Shown piece by piece: positions 25,073 to 33,616 of a stretch of DNA of 39,716 nucleotides. The position numbers were made by a program, and so were the translations under genes. The notes under the pieces were generated by a model that saw only the letters and a list, made by a program, of their open reading frames with translations, was not told where the DNA came from and did not search any database. Numbering within the stretch: the first letter of the stretch is position 1; every line of letters starts with the position of its first letter. The stretch comes from Roseomonas sp. GTDB lineage: Bacteria; Pseudomonadota; Alphaproteobacteria; Acetobacterales; Acetobacteraceae. The stretch spans positions 1 to 39,716 of the forward strand of contig JADCFN010000014.1 in the NCBI GenBank assembly GCA_020249505.1, written 5' to 3'.

Positions 25073-25959
25073 CGGAAGCCGCCCCCATCCGCCTTGGCTT
25101 GCTGCAATATCCGGTGGGGCACCCAGCCTCCATCGCGGATTTCGCCAAGGGGCTTGATCGCTGGCTGGAAGAAGGCCGCGCGAGCGCGGATTTGCTGGTG
25201 CTGCCGGAATATGCCGCGGTGGAACTCGGCGCCGGGCTGAATGGTGGCGAGGCGACCGAAGCCGCAGAGCTTGCCGCCATGATCACCGCCGCACCGGACA
25301 TCCTGGCCGTGATGCGCGACGCCGCGCGGCGCCACCGCATTTGGTTACAGCCCGGCACGCTGCCAATGCGCACACCAGATGGCCGCGTGATCAATCGCGC
25401 GCCTTTGATCACGCCAGAAGGCCGCGTCGCCTTTCAGGACAAGCGCGCCATGACGCGGTTTGAAACTGAACGCTGGGGCATCAGCCAAGGCGCTGATCCC
25501 AATGTGTTTGACACGCCCTGGGGCAGGATTGGCATTTCCATCTGCTATGATATCGAATTCCCGAAGCATGCGCGCGTGCAAGTCATGGCCGGCGCCTGGC
25601 TGATCCTTTCGCCAAGCTGCACGGATACGCTCGCTGGTTTCAATCGTGTGCATTTCTCGGCGCGCGCGCGCGCCCTGGAAAACCAATGCTATGTCGCGAT
25701 TACGCCAACAATCGGTGATGCGCCCTGGTCCGCCGCGCTTGACGTCAATCATGGCCGGGCCGGCGTTTTTGGCCCGATGGATCGCGGCTTTCCGGCGGAT
25801 GGCATCATGGCAGAAGGCGAAATGGATACACCAGGCTGGGTATTTTGCACGCTCGATCCCAGCCTGATTGAGACCGTGCGGCGCGATGGCGCGGTGCTCA
25901 ATCACCGCGATTGGCCAAGGGCGCCGTTTGCACCCCCCAAAGCCGCCCTTTTCGCATGA
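25069..25959 (+). CDS. Carbon-nitrogen hydrolase (nitrilase superfamily)
   Basis: Protein of 296 residues with the Glu-Lys-Cys triad: Glu47 in VLPEYAA, Lys125 in FQDKRAMTRFE and Cys159 in SICYDIEFP. It should hydrolyse an amide or nitrile; the ICYDIEFP signature suits amidases of the omega-amidase/carbamoylase type more than true nitrilases. It overlaps the GNAT gene upstream and lpxB downstream by ATGA. A GNAT-amidase pair, with one enzyme acetylating and the other hydrolysing, is seen as a neighbourhood in other bacteria, but the metabolite is not known here. Confidence 0.92.
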   Translation: MTEAAPIRLGLLQYPVGHPASIADFAKGLDRWLEEGRASADLLVLPEYAAVELGAGLNGGEATEAAELAAMITAAPDILAVMRDAARRHRIWLQPGTLPMRTPDGRVINRAPLITPEGRVAFQDKRAMTRFETERWGISQGADPNVFDTPWGRIGISICYDIEFPKHARVQVMAGAWLILSPSCTDTLAGFNRVHFSARARALENQCYVAITPTIGDAPWSAALDVNHGRAGVFGPMDRGFPADGIMAEGEMDTPGWVFCTLDPSLIETVRRDGAVLNHRDWPRAPFAPPKAALFA

Positions 25960-27104
25960 CGCTGATCTACATCATCGCCGGTGAAGCTTCGGGCGATGTG
26001 CTCGGCGCCCGGCTGATCGCGGCCCTGCGCAAGGCACGGCCTGATCTGAGCTTTGCCGGCATTGGCGGCGAACGCATGGCCGAACAGGGCATGCCAAGCC
26101 TTTTCCCCTACCGCGAATTGGCGCTGATGGGCTTGCTGGAAGTGCTGCCGCGCATCCGCCAATTGAATCGCCGTCTGGCAGAGACCGAGGCTGATATCCT
26201 CGCCCGCCAACCCGCCCTGCTGGTCACGATTGATAGCCCCGGCTTTACGCTACGGATTGCAGAGGCCGTGAAGCCGCAGGGCATTCGCGTGTTGCATTAC
26301 GTCGCCCCACAAGTCTGGGCCTGGCGTCCGGGGCGCGTCAAAAAACTGCGGCACAAGATTGATCATTTGCTGTGCCTGCTGCCCTTCGAGCCTGCGTTTT
26401 TCGAAGCGGCAGACATACCAGTAACTTTCGTCGGCCACCCCGTGCTGGAAAGCGGGGTGGATCAGGGCAATGCCGCCCGCTTCCGCGCCCGTCATGGGCT
26501 GGCGGCAACCGACCGCCCGCTGATCATCATGCCAGGCAGCCGACGCATTGAAGCAACGCGTTTGCTGCCGATTTTCGGCGCCACGCTCACAGCGGTGCTG
26601 CCGCAAAACCCAGCGCTGCGCCCTGTGATCGCTGTCTCACCTATTGTTGCATCGCTGGTGCGTGAAGCGTCGGCATCCTGGCCAGCGGCACCCATTCTGG
26701 TCGAAGAAATCGCAGACAAACATGATGCCTTTGCGGCGGCGGCTGAAAATGGCGCGGGGTTGATCAAATCCGGCACATCATCACTGGAAATGGCGATGGC
26801 CGGCGTGCCGCATATCGTTGCCTATCGCGTTAACCCCATCACGGCGGCGATTGCGCGGCGGCTGATCAAGGTGCCGCATGCCTCGCTCGTCAATCTGCTC
26901 TGTGCGCGGGAAGTGGTGCCCGAACGCATTCAGGAAAGTTGCACACCCGAAGCACTTGGCGCCGCGCTGCGGCCCTTATTGCAGGACCAAGCGGTGGTCG
27001 CAGCGCAGCGCCAGGGTTTCGCGGAAACCCTGGCGAAGTTAAGCGCGCCACAAGGCACGCCATCCGAAGCGGCAGCGGCGGCGGTGCTTGCCGCCCTTCC
27101 ATAG
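25956..27104 (+). CDS. lpxB: Lipid-A-disaccharide synthase LpxB
   Basis: Family GT19 glycosyltransferase of 382 residues joining UDP-2,3-diacylglucosamine and lipid X at the inner membrane. Signatures: IYIIAGEASGDVLGA, FAGIGGERMAEQG, YVAPQVWAWRPGRVKKL, PVTFVGHPVLES, MPGSRRIEATRLLP and KSGTSSLEMAMAGVPH. ATG 25956 overlaps the C-N hydrolase stop as ATGA. The usual neighbours lpxD-fabZ-lpxA-lpxI are absent, so the gene has left its common cluster and is translated as part of an amidase operon. A Gfo/Idh dehydrogenase of the aminosugar type lies 2 kb further on. Confidence 0.96.
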   Translation: MTLIYIIAGEASGDVLGARLIAALRKARPDLSFAGIGGERMAEQGMPSLFPYRELALMGLLEVLPRIRQLNRRLAETEADILARQPALLVTIDSPGFTLRIAEAVKPQGIRVLHYVAPQVWAWRPGRVKKLRHKIDHLLCLLPFEPAFFEAADIPVTFVGHPVLESGVDQGNAARFRARHGLAATDRPLIIMPGSRRIEATRLLPIFGATLTAVLPQNPALRPVIAVSPIVASLVREASASWPAAPILVEEIADKHDAFAAAAENGAGLIKSGTSSLEMAMAGVPHIVAYRVNPITAAIARRLIKVPHASLVNLLCAREVVPERIQESCTPEALGAALRPLLQDQAVVAAQRQGFAETLAKLSAPQGTPSEAAAAAVLAALP

Positions 27105-27109
27105 ACTTT

Positions 27110-27883
27110 TCAGGGCTGCATATGCGCCCCGCCACACTGCACCCAATTCTGCCCGGTGATGAAGGAAGCCCCTTCAGACAGCAGGAAGCAGATCAAGGGC
27201 GCCACTTCCGATGGCTGCGCCACGCGCCCCAGCGGGATGCGCGCCAGCGTGCGTTCGCGGAAGCGTTCTGAACGGATAACCTCGGTCATTGGCGTTTCCA
27301 CCGTACCAAAACCAACGCTGTTCACGCGAATGCCATAGCGTGCCCATTCGCCTGCCGCAGTCATGGTGATGCCAAAAAGCCCGGATTTGGCGGCGGCGTA
27401 ATTCACCTGGCCGATGCTGCCCCTTTTGCCGGCGGTCGAGGAGATATTCACAATCGCACCTGGCCGTTCCTCACCGGCGCGCGCACGTTCGATCATGTGC
27501 TTGCCCACCGCCTGCTGCATCAAATGGCAGCCGGTCAGGTTCACATTGATCACTTCCTGCCATTGCCGGAAGGTCATTTTCTCGATCATCGCAGGCCGCG
27601 TGATGCCGGCGCAATTCACCAGGCCATGCACGGCGCCGAAACGCGCCACGACATCCGCCACGCATTGCGGGCCGAATTCTTCTGCTGCGACATCGCCTTC
27701 AATCGCCATGGTGCGATCCCCGGCGAGCGCTTCCGCCACCTGCATCAGCGTTTCGCGGTTGCGTTCCACCATCACCAGATTGCCGCCAAGCCCCAGCACC
27801 AATTCGGAGATGGCGCGGCCAATCCCCTGCCCCGCGCCAGTCACGATGATGGTCTTGCCTGTGAGTGCCATCGGATTCATCAT
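27110..27883 (-). CDS. SDR family oxidoreductase (FabG-like)
   Basis: Short-chain dehydrogenase of 257 residues. The NAD(P)-binding TGAGQGIG is at 15-22, NCAG at 90-93, and the catalytic Ser149, Tyr162 and Lys166 lie in ISSTAGKRG and NYAAAKSG. Family members reduce beta-ketoacyl or other carbonyls; the exact substrate is unclear. AGGAGG lies 9 bases before ATG 27883. It is followed on the same strand by nothing and ends 5 bases from the convergent lpxB. A PanE-like reductase precedes it by 40 bases, so the two are probably co-transcribed. Confidence 0.92.
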   Translation of the reverse strand: MMNPMALTGKTIIVTGAGQGIGRAISELVLGLGGNLVMVERNRETLMQVAEALAGDRTMAIEGDVAAEEFGPQCVADVVARFGAVHGLVNCAGITRPAMIEKMTFRQWQEVINVNLTGCHLMQQAVGKHMIERARAGEERPGAIVNISSTAGKRGSIGQVNYAAAKSGLFGITMTAAGEWARYGIRVNSVGFGTVETPMTEVIRSERFRERTLARIPLGRVAQPSEVAPLICFLLSEGASFITGQNWVQCGGAHMQP

Positions 27884-27923
27884 TGTCGTTTTCCTCCTTA
27901 TCTTGTCTGCAAAAACTACGCTT

Positions 27924-28988
27924 TCAATTCAAACGCAGCCCACGAATCAACTCTGGGCTGGGCTTGGCGTCTCCGCGTTCGACACGCTTGACGATATCTG
28001 TCAGCGCTGCATTGGCCGGCGCATCAATGCCGATTGTTGCACCCTTATCCACGACAAAGCCGTTCAGATATTCAATCTCCGTCCGCCGGCCCTTCACCAT
28101 ATCCTGGCCCATGGAAGGCCGATGCGCGCCGCCACCACCCTTGGATGTTTCAGCCAAACGATGCTCATCATAACTCTGGCGCGCTGCCGCATCGCCCTCA
28201 CCAGCGCGGGCGATGATTTCGGGATCCAGGTGGAAAACCTCCTCCAGATCATAGCCGAGCGCCTGGCCGATGCGTATCGCCTCAGACCCCAAACGCGCGG
28301 CAAAACCGCGAATGGCATCATCGGCCACCATGTCGCGCGTGGTCAGCCCCGTGCAGGCGGAAAGCCCATTGCCCATGACATTGGCCACAAGTTTGGACCA
28401 GCGCTCGCCCCAAAGATTGCTGGTGGTCAAGGCACTATCGGTCAGCCCGACAAGCTTCGTGATGTGTTCCGCGCGCGGTGAAATCCGCCCATGCGGTTCG
28501 CCCACGCGAAACACCATATGCGATGTTCCACTTTTGCCCGCCGCGCGCCGCACATGGCCAGGCTCCGCCAATTCTACCGTGATCAGGCTGGCAATCGCGC
28601 CCAGCACGCGGCCCCAGCCGACAATCCCCGCGATCACTTCCTCATTGATGCAATTTTGCAAGGATACAACGTAACCACCCGGCGAGAGATACTGCGCAAT
28701 CATCGTGGTCGCCCAAGCGGTATCGTAAGACTTCATGCACATGAAGGCGATATCAATCGGCTTTTCTTTAGCCAGAGCCTGCACTTCCGTCAAATGCAGC
28801 GCGCGCGGCTTCACGGTGAATTCCGGCACATCGCGCAAATGGGTGATCTTGAGGCCCGTCTTGCGCATCGCCTCCACATGTTCGGGCCAGGGGTCAATGA
28901 AGGTCACATCCTCACCCGCCTGGACCATATGCGCGCCGGCATAACCGCCAACAGCGCCCGCACCGAAAATCGCTATTCTTGGCTTCAT
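27924..28988 (-). CDS. Ketopantoate reductase family protein (PanE/ApbA-like)
   Basis: Protein of 354 residues. The NADP-binding GAGAVGGYAG is at 9-18; the catalytic-type Lys is in FMCMKSYDT; ERWSKLVANVMGNGLSACTG is the C-terminal domain signature. True PanE proteins are near 300 residues, and this one has extra C-terminal sequence, including a Gly-rich insert (SKGGGGAHRPSMGQDM). Another 2-oxoacid reductase role is therefore likely. Gene context (an SDR downstream) gives no pantothenate link. The Ser/His/Arg insert near residue 290 may contact substrate. Confidence 0.88.
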   Translation of the reverse strand: MKPRIAIFGAGAVGGYAGAHMVQAGEDVTFIDPWPEHVEAMRKTGLKITHLRDVPEFTVKPRALHLTEVQALAKEKPIDIAFMCMKSYDTAWATTMIAQYLSPGGYVVSLQNCINEEVIAGIVGWGRVLGAIASLITVELAEPGHVRRAAGKSGTSHMVFRVGEPHGRISPRAEHITKLVGLTDSALTTSNLWGERWSKLVANVMGNGLSACTGLTTRDMVADDAIRGFAARLGSEAIRIGQALGYDLEEVFHLDPEIIARAGEGDAAARQSYDEHRLAETSKGGGGAHRPSMGQDMVKGRRTEIEYLNGFVVDKGATIGIDAPANAALTDIVKRVERGDAKPSPELIRGLRLN

Positions 28989-29051
28989 CGCGTTTCCCCA
29001 ACTTAAGCTGGCGCGATGCTCCGCCCGGAATCGCCCGGCGGCAAGAGGGGG

Positions 29052-30008
29052 TCAGTGTTGCGCCTTGATCGCTTCTTCAATCGCGAGCGCCCATTTCAAC
29101 GCGCGCCGCCCGGCAGCCCCATCAACCACCACTGGCCCCCGCCCCTGGCAGGCCGCAATGAAGGCCGCCTGTTCGGCTTCCAGACTGTCATGATCCGTCC
29201 AGGTGGCCCGATCCACGCCATGGCCCGGCATGGTCTCGACTGGCTCCGCCCCGCCCCGGCGCAGCACCGCAAGGGACCGCGTCAGGAAATCCACCGCCAT
29301 TTCGCCTTCGGTCCCCAGCACACGAAGCCGCCTTTCCATGGCGAGCGATACCCGCGACGCCGTGATGGACGCCGCCCGCCCGCCCGGAAAGCGCAACCTG
29401 GCCACGGCGAAATCGGGATGGTCGGATGCAATGGCCGCCCCCACCGCCTCCACCGCCTCCGGCTCCCCGCCCGCCAATTCCATGACCAGGTCCAGATCAT
29501 GGATCATCAGGTCCAAAACCACGGAGACATCCAGGCTGCGCGGGCGGAAGGGCGCAGCGCGCATCGCTTCAAAAGACAGCGCCCGCCCACCGGAAGGTGC
29601 GGCCATCACAGTCCGAAACGCCGCCGAAAACCGTTCAATATGCCCCACCTGCAACACGCGCCCCTGGCGCGCGGCCAACGCAATCAGCCGATCCGCCTCA
29701 TCAAGGCTCGCCGCAATGGGCTTTTCGATAAAGACATGCCGCCCGGCTGCCAGCGCCTGTTCCGCCAGCGCGTAATGAAACCGCGTGGGCGCGGCGATGA
29801 TCACCGCCTCCGCCGCCGCGATCACTTCCTCTGGCGCCAGGGCCGGGGCGCCGACCTCCCCAGCGATCTGGGCGGCCCTCTCGGCCGAGGCATCATGCAG
29901 GCCGATCAGGTGGATGGCAGGGTTGGCGGCGGCCTTGAGCGCATGGAATCGGCCAAAATGGCCAACCCCCAAAATGCCAAGGCGAAGCGGGGCGGGGTTC
30001 ACATTCAT
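29052..30008 (-). CDS. Gfo/Idh/MocA family oxidoreductase
   Basis: Protein of 318 residues. Nucleotide-binding GVGHFGRFHA is near residues 14-23 and EKPIAA at 95-100. QVGHIERFSAAF at 120-131 is shared with aminosugar 3-dehydrogenases such as GnnA and WlbA, which oxidise UDP-GlcNAc-type sugars. GnnA prepares the diamino sugar of some lipid A molecules and is often encoded beside lpx genes. Here lpxB is 2 kb away on the other strand and no GnnB-type aminotransferase is in the window, so that assignment is only a hypothesis. It is divergent from secDF. Confidence 0.88.
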   Translation of the reverse strand: MNVNPAPLRLGILGVGHFGRFHALKAAANPAIHLIGLHDASAERAAQIAGEVGAPALAPEEVIAAAEAVIIAAPTRFHYALAEQALAAGRHVFIEKPIAASLDEADRLIALAARQGRVLQVGHIERFSAAFRTVMAAPSGGRALSFEAMRAAPFRPRSLDVSVVLDLMIHDLDLVMELAGGEPEAVEAVGAAIASDHPDFAVARLRFPGGRAASITASRVSLAMERRLRVLGTEGEMAVDFLTRSLAVLRRGGAEPVETMPGHGVDRATWTDHDSLEAEQAAFIAACQGRGPVVVDGAAGRRALKWALAIEEAIKAQH

Positions 30009-30099
30009 GCGCTAAAGCTACACCTAAGCGGGGCGGGCTTGCATCCCCTGAGGTGCCTCGCCATTGTCCGCCCGCTCAACCAGGGGATTCCACCAGCCC

Positions 30100-32670
30100 A
30101 TGCTTCATTTCGCGCGCTGGAAACAGGCTGTCATTCTCGGCGTTTGTCTGCTCGGGGTGCTTTTGTGCCTGCCGAACTTTATGCCGCGTTCGGCCTTTCC
30201 ATCTTGGATGGAACCCCGCCAGATCAGCCTGGGGCTTGATTTGCGCGGCGGGTCCTATCTGCTGCTGGAAGTGGATTTGAACACTGTTGTGCGGGAAAGG
30301 CTGGAATCTGCGGTGGATGGTGTGCGCGGCAAGCTCCGCACCGCCAATATCCGCTATGTGAATTTGGCTGCTGATGGCCCGAACCGCCGCATGGGTTTCC
30401 GTGTGCTGGATCCGGCGCAGGTCAGCGCTGCGGCCGCGGCTTTGCGCGAATTGGCCGAACCCGTGACTCTGCCCACCGGGCAGAATGTCCCAGATATTGA
30501 GGTCACCACCGCACCCGATGGCACCGTCACCGCCACGCTGAGCGAAGCCGGGCTGCGCGCCAAGGCGAGTGCAGCGGTAGAGCAATCCATTGAAATCATC
30601 CGCCGCCGCGTGGATGAAACTGGCGTCGCCGAAGCGCTGATCGCCCGCCAGGGTCAGGCGCGCATTCTAGTGACACTGCCCGGCGTGGAAGACCCCAATC
30701 GCATAAAGGATTTGCTGGGTCGCACCGCGCGCATGACCTTCCATTTGGTGGATGAAAGCGCCAATCTGGCCGGCAGCCCGCCGCCTGGTGTGATGTTCCT
30801 GCCCAGCGAACGTCCCGGCGAACGCGTGGCGGTCCGCCGCAATGTCGCGGTGGATGGCAAGAACCTGACCAATGCCCGCGCCGGGCAGGATTCGCGCACC
30901 GGCGAATGGGTGGTGAATTTCACCTTTGATGGCACCGGCACCCGGCGCTTTGCCGATATCACGCGGGCCAATGTCGGGCGCCCCTTCGCCATTGTGCTGG
31001 ATGACAAGGTGATCAGCGCGCCCGTGATCCGTGAGCCCATTACCGGTGGCCAGGGGCAGATCAGCGGTTCCTTTACCGTGCGCACCGCCAATGACCTTTC
31101 CGTGCTGCTGCGCGCCGGCGCCTTGCCTGCGCCGCTGACCATTGTGGAAGAACGCACCGTCGGGCCGGAATTGGGCGCAGATGCCATTCGCGCGGGCATG
31201 ATCTCGCTCGCGGTCGGGACACTGTTTGTCTTTCTCTATATGGGTTTTGCCTATGGCGTCTTGGGCTGGTTCGCCAATATCGCGCTTGCCATCAATATCA
31301 TCCTGCTGATGGCCGGGCTTTCGGTGCTGGGGGCGACTCTGACCCTGCCGGGCATTGCCGGGATAGTGCTGACGCTTGGCACCGCGCTTGATGCGAATAT
31401 CCTGATCAATGAACGCATACGCGAGGAAGTAAAAAACGGGCGAACGCCGATCAATGCTCTGGAAGCCGGCTATACCAAGGCATCGGGCACCATCCTTGAC
31501 TCGAACCTGACTAACCTGATCGCCATGGCCTGCTTGTATGGCTTTGGCTCTGGTCCGGTGAAGGGTTTTGCCGTCACGGTTGCCATCGGCACCATTGTGC
31601 AGATGTGGACGGCGACCGTGCTGACGCGGCTTTTCGCTTCCTGGTGGTATCGCCGGACGCGGCCCAAGGAATTGCCGGTTTTCCAGCGCCCAGGGCTCTC
31701 CCTGCTGGAAAGGCTGCGCCGCCCACTATTTCGTATTTTCCCCGATGGCACACGCATTCCCTTCATGCGTGGCGCTAAGATGGGGCTGATTATCTCGGCG
31801 CTGCTGTCCAGTATTTCCGTCGCCATTGCCTTTCATCCAGGGCTTGAAAAGGGGATTGATTTCAAGGGCGGGGTGGAGATGGAAATCCGCACACCAGGCC
31901 CTGGCGATATCGGCGTGCTCCGCGGTGCGGTTGCCGGGCTTGGGCTTGGCGATGCGACGCTGCTGCAATTCGGCGATCCGGCCACCTTCGCGCTCCGCCT
32001 GCCTGCGCAGGGCGATGAAGGCGGCGTGCAAAGGGCAGTCACTGCGGTGCGAGAGGCTTTGGAACGCGCCGCCCCCGGCACGCGCATCCTGCGAGTCGAG
32101 GCTGTTGGCAATCGTATTTCGGATGAGCTTTTCCTGGGCGGGCTGATGGCGCTTGGCCTGAGCTTCCTTGCCATGCTGATCTATATCTGGATCAGGTTTG
32201 AATGGCAGTTCGGCATCGCCGCCATCACCACGCTGATCCTGGATGCAACAAAAACCATCGGCTTCATGGTGCTGTTCGGCATTGAATTCAACCTGACCAC
32301 CGTTGCAGCAATCCTGACCATCATTGGCTTTTCGGCGAATGACAAGGTCGTTGTCTTCGACCGCATGCGCGAGAATTTGCGCAAGTTCAAAGCCATGCCG
32401 CTGGAACAATTGGTTGATCTTTCGATCAATGAGACAATGAACCGCTCACTCGGCACTTCCATGACCTTGCTGCTGTCAGCGTTGCCCTTGGCGCTGTTTG
32501 GCGGTGATACGCTTTCGGGCTTCGCCTGGGTGATGGTGGTCGGCATTGTGATTTCGGCGGGGTCTTCGGTGTTTATCGCGGCACCGATTGTGCTGTTCAC
32601 CGGGCGCAACCGGCTGCGCATGCCGGACGCCGCCCCACCAGACAAAGCAGAGGGTGCGGCGGCACGCTAG
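30100..32670 (+). CDS. secDF: Protein translocase SecD-SecF fusion
   Basis: One frame of 856 residues holding both SecD and SecF. The SecD half has the first TM (about 7-25), GLDLRGGSYLLLEVD (45-59), the periplasmic domain and a six-segment RND-type membrane domain. The SecF half begins near residue 560, with GIDFKGGVEME at about 585 and a second membrane block. SecDF uses the proton gradient to pull proteins out of SecYEG on the periplasmic side. Separate secD and secF are the commoner arrangement in proteobacteria. yajC is not upstream. Start ATG 30100 (AGGGGA upstream) is preferred over 30064 because MLHFARWKQ matches SecD N-termini. Confidence 0.95.
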   Translation: MLHFARWKQAVILGVCLLGVLLCLPNFMPRSAFPSWMEPRQISLGLDLRGGSYLLLEVDLNTVVRERLESAVDGVRGKLRTANIRYVNLAADGPNRRMGFRVLDPAQVSAAAAALRELAEPVTLPTGQNVPDIEVTTAPDGTVTATLSEAGLRAKASAAVEQSIEIIRRRVDETGVAEALIARQGQARILVTLPGVEDPNRIKDLLGRTARMTFHLVDESANLAGSPPPGVMFLPSERPGERVAVRRNVAVDGKNLTNARAGQDSRTGEWVVNFTFDGTGTRRFADITRANVGRPFAIVLDDKVISAPVIREPITGGQGQISGSFTVRTANDLSVLLRAGALPAPLTIVEERTVGPELGADAIRAGMISLAVGTLFVFLYMGFAYGVLGWFANIALAINIILLMAGLSVLGATLTLPGIAGIVLTLGTALDANILINERIREEVKNGRTPINALEAGYTKASGTILDSNLTNLIAMACLYGFGSGPVKGFAVTVAIGTIVQMWTATVLTRLFASWWYRRTRPKELPVFQRPGLSLLERLRRPLFRIFPDGTRIPFMRGAKMGLIISALLSSISVAIAFHPGLEKGIDFKGGVEMEIRTPGPGDIGVLRGAVAGLGLGDATLLQFGDPATFALRLPAQGDEGGVQRAVTAVREALERAAPGTRILRVEAVGNRISDELFLGGLMALGLSFLAMLIYIWIRFEWQFGIAAITTLILDATKTIGFMVLFGIEFNLTTVAAILTIIGFSANDKVVVFDRMRENLRKFKAMPLEQLVDLSINETMNRSLGTSMTLLLSALPLALFGGDTLSGFAWVMVVGIVISAGSSVFIAAPIVLFTGRNRLRMPDAAPPDKAEGAAAR

Positions 32671-32693
32671 AACCTGCCCAGGCAGAGCAGGTT
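32671..32693 (+). terminator. Hairpin after secDF
   Basis: AACCTGC (32671-32677) and GCAGGTT (32687-32693) form a 7-pair stem with a 9-base loop, immediately after the secDF stop. No T-run follows beyond TT. It probably separates secDF from the EAL gene. Confidence 0.5.
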
Positions 32694-32758
32694 TCCTCCG
32701 GCCGGAATGCTGTTACAGTTCCGGAAATAGGTTTGCCGACGGCAGGGGATAAGGGCGC

Positions 32759-33616
32759 GTGGCGCAGCGCGGAAAAAGCGGGCTTGGGGGAAAAGGGCAA
32801 AGGCGCAAGCTGCCCCCTCAGACGCGCGCGAAAAACCTGTCCGATCAGGAACAGGAATTGCGCGCTGCCCTTTCCGGGCGCATGCTGCTGCTGCGCTATC
32901 AGCCCATCATCCGCCTGCGCAACGGCCATATCGCGGCTTTGGAGGGGCTGGTGCGCTGGCCGCGCCAGGAAGCGCTACTGCACGCGGGCGCCTTTGTACC
33001 CTTGGCGGAAAAACTTGGGCTTGCGCTCGATCTGACCCACGCCGTGTTGGAACGCGTCGCGCATGATTGGCAGCAGATGCCCTCTCCCAAGGGCGGGCTT
33101 GCCGTAAACATGCCGCTCAGTGTCCTCATGCTGCCGGAAATGCCGGCTCGCCTCGCGGCGACATTGCGCCAGCATGGCAAAAGGCGCGGGCCGCTTTTGC
33201 TGGAACTCACGGAAACCGAGGCCATCCGCGACCCATCGCGCCTGCGCCAAGTGATGATGCGCCTAAAGCGCCTTGGCATTTCAGTACTACTTGATGATGT
33301 GACGCTGGGCGATCATCGCTGGCGGCTTGCGGGCCTGCCCTTTGCCGGGGTCAAGCTCGACCGCAGCCTGATCGAGGCTTTGCCGAACCAGATGCGCGCG
33401 CGGCATTTCCTGCGCCGCATCCTGACCGATTCCCACGCCAAGGGCCGCTATGTGATCGCCGAGGGCGTTGCAAACCCGCTACTCCGCCGCACCACCCGCG
33501 GCCTTGGCGTGGATTTCGCCCAAGGCTTTTTGCTTGGCCAGCCCGAGCCGCCGCAACAGAACCGCGGCGGCCAGACGCGCCTCAGCCCTGCCAGGCGCGG
33601 CGGTAGAGCGCCATAA
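32759..33616 (+). CDS. EAL domain protein (c-di-GMP phosphodiesterase-like)
   Basis: Protein of 285 residues: a basic N-terminal stretch (about 1-35) then an EAL domain. The motifs are mostly kept: EGLVRW (Glu62; EAL reads EGL), Asn117 in AVNMPLS, Glu149 in LELTET, Asp179-Asp180, Lys199 in VKLDRS, Glu235 in IAEGVA and QGFLLGQP. The DDFGTG loop reads DDVTLGD, which may weaken metal binding or dimer control. No sensor, GGDEF or membrane part is present. It may hydrolyse or merely bind c-di-GMP in the cytoplasm. The GTG start is the best I can find but uncertain. The 3' end overlaps the convergent dehydrogenase by 35 bases. Confidence 0.8.
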   Translation: MAQRGKSGLGGKGQRRKLPPQTRAKNLSDQEQELRAALSGRMLLLRYQPIIRLRNGHIAALEGLVRWPRQEALLHAGAFVPLAEKLGLALDLTHAVLERVAHDWQQMPSPKGGLAVNMPLSVLMLPEMPARLAATLRQHGKRRGPLLLELTETEAIRDPSRLRQVMMRLKRLGISVLLDDVTLGDHRWRLAGLPFAGVKLDRSLIEALPNQMRARHFLRRILTDSHAKGRYVIAEGVANPLLRRTTRGLGVDFAQGFLLGQPEPPQQNRGGQTRLSPARRGGRAP

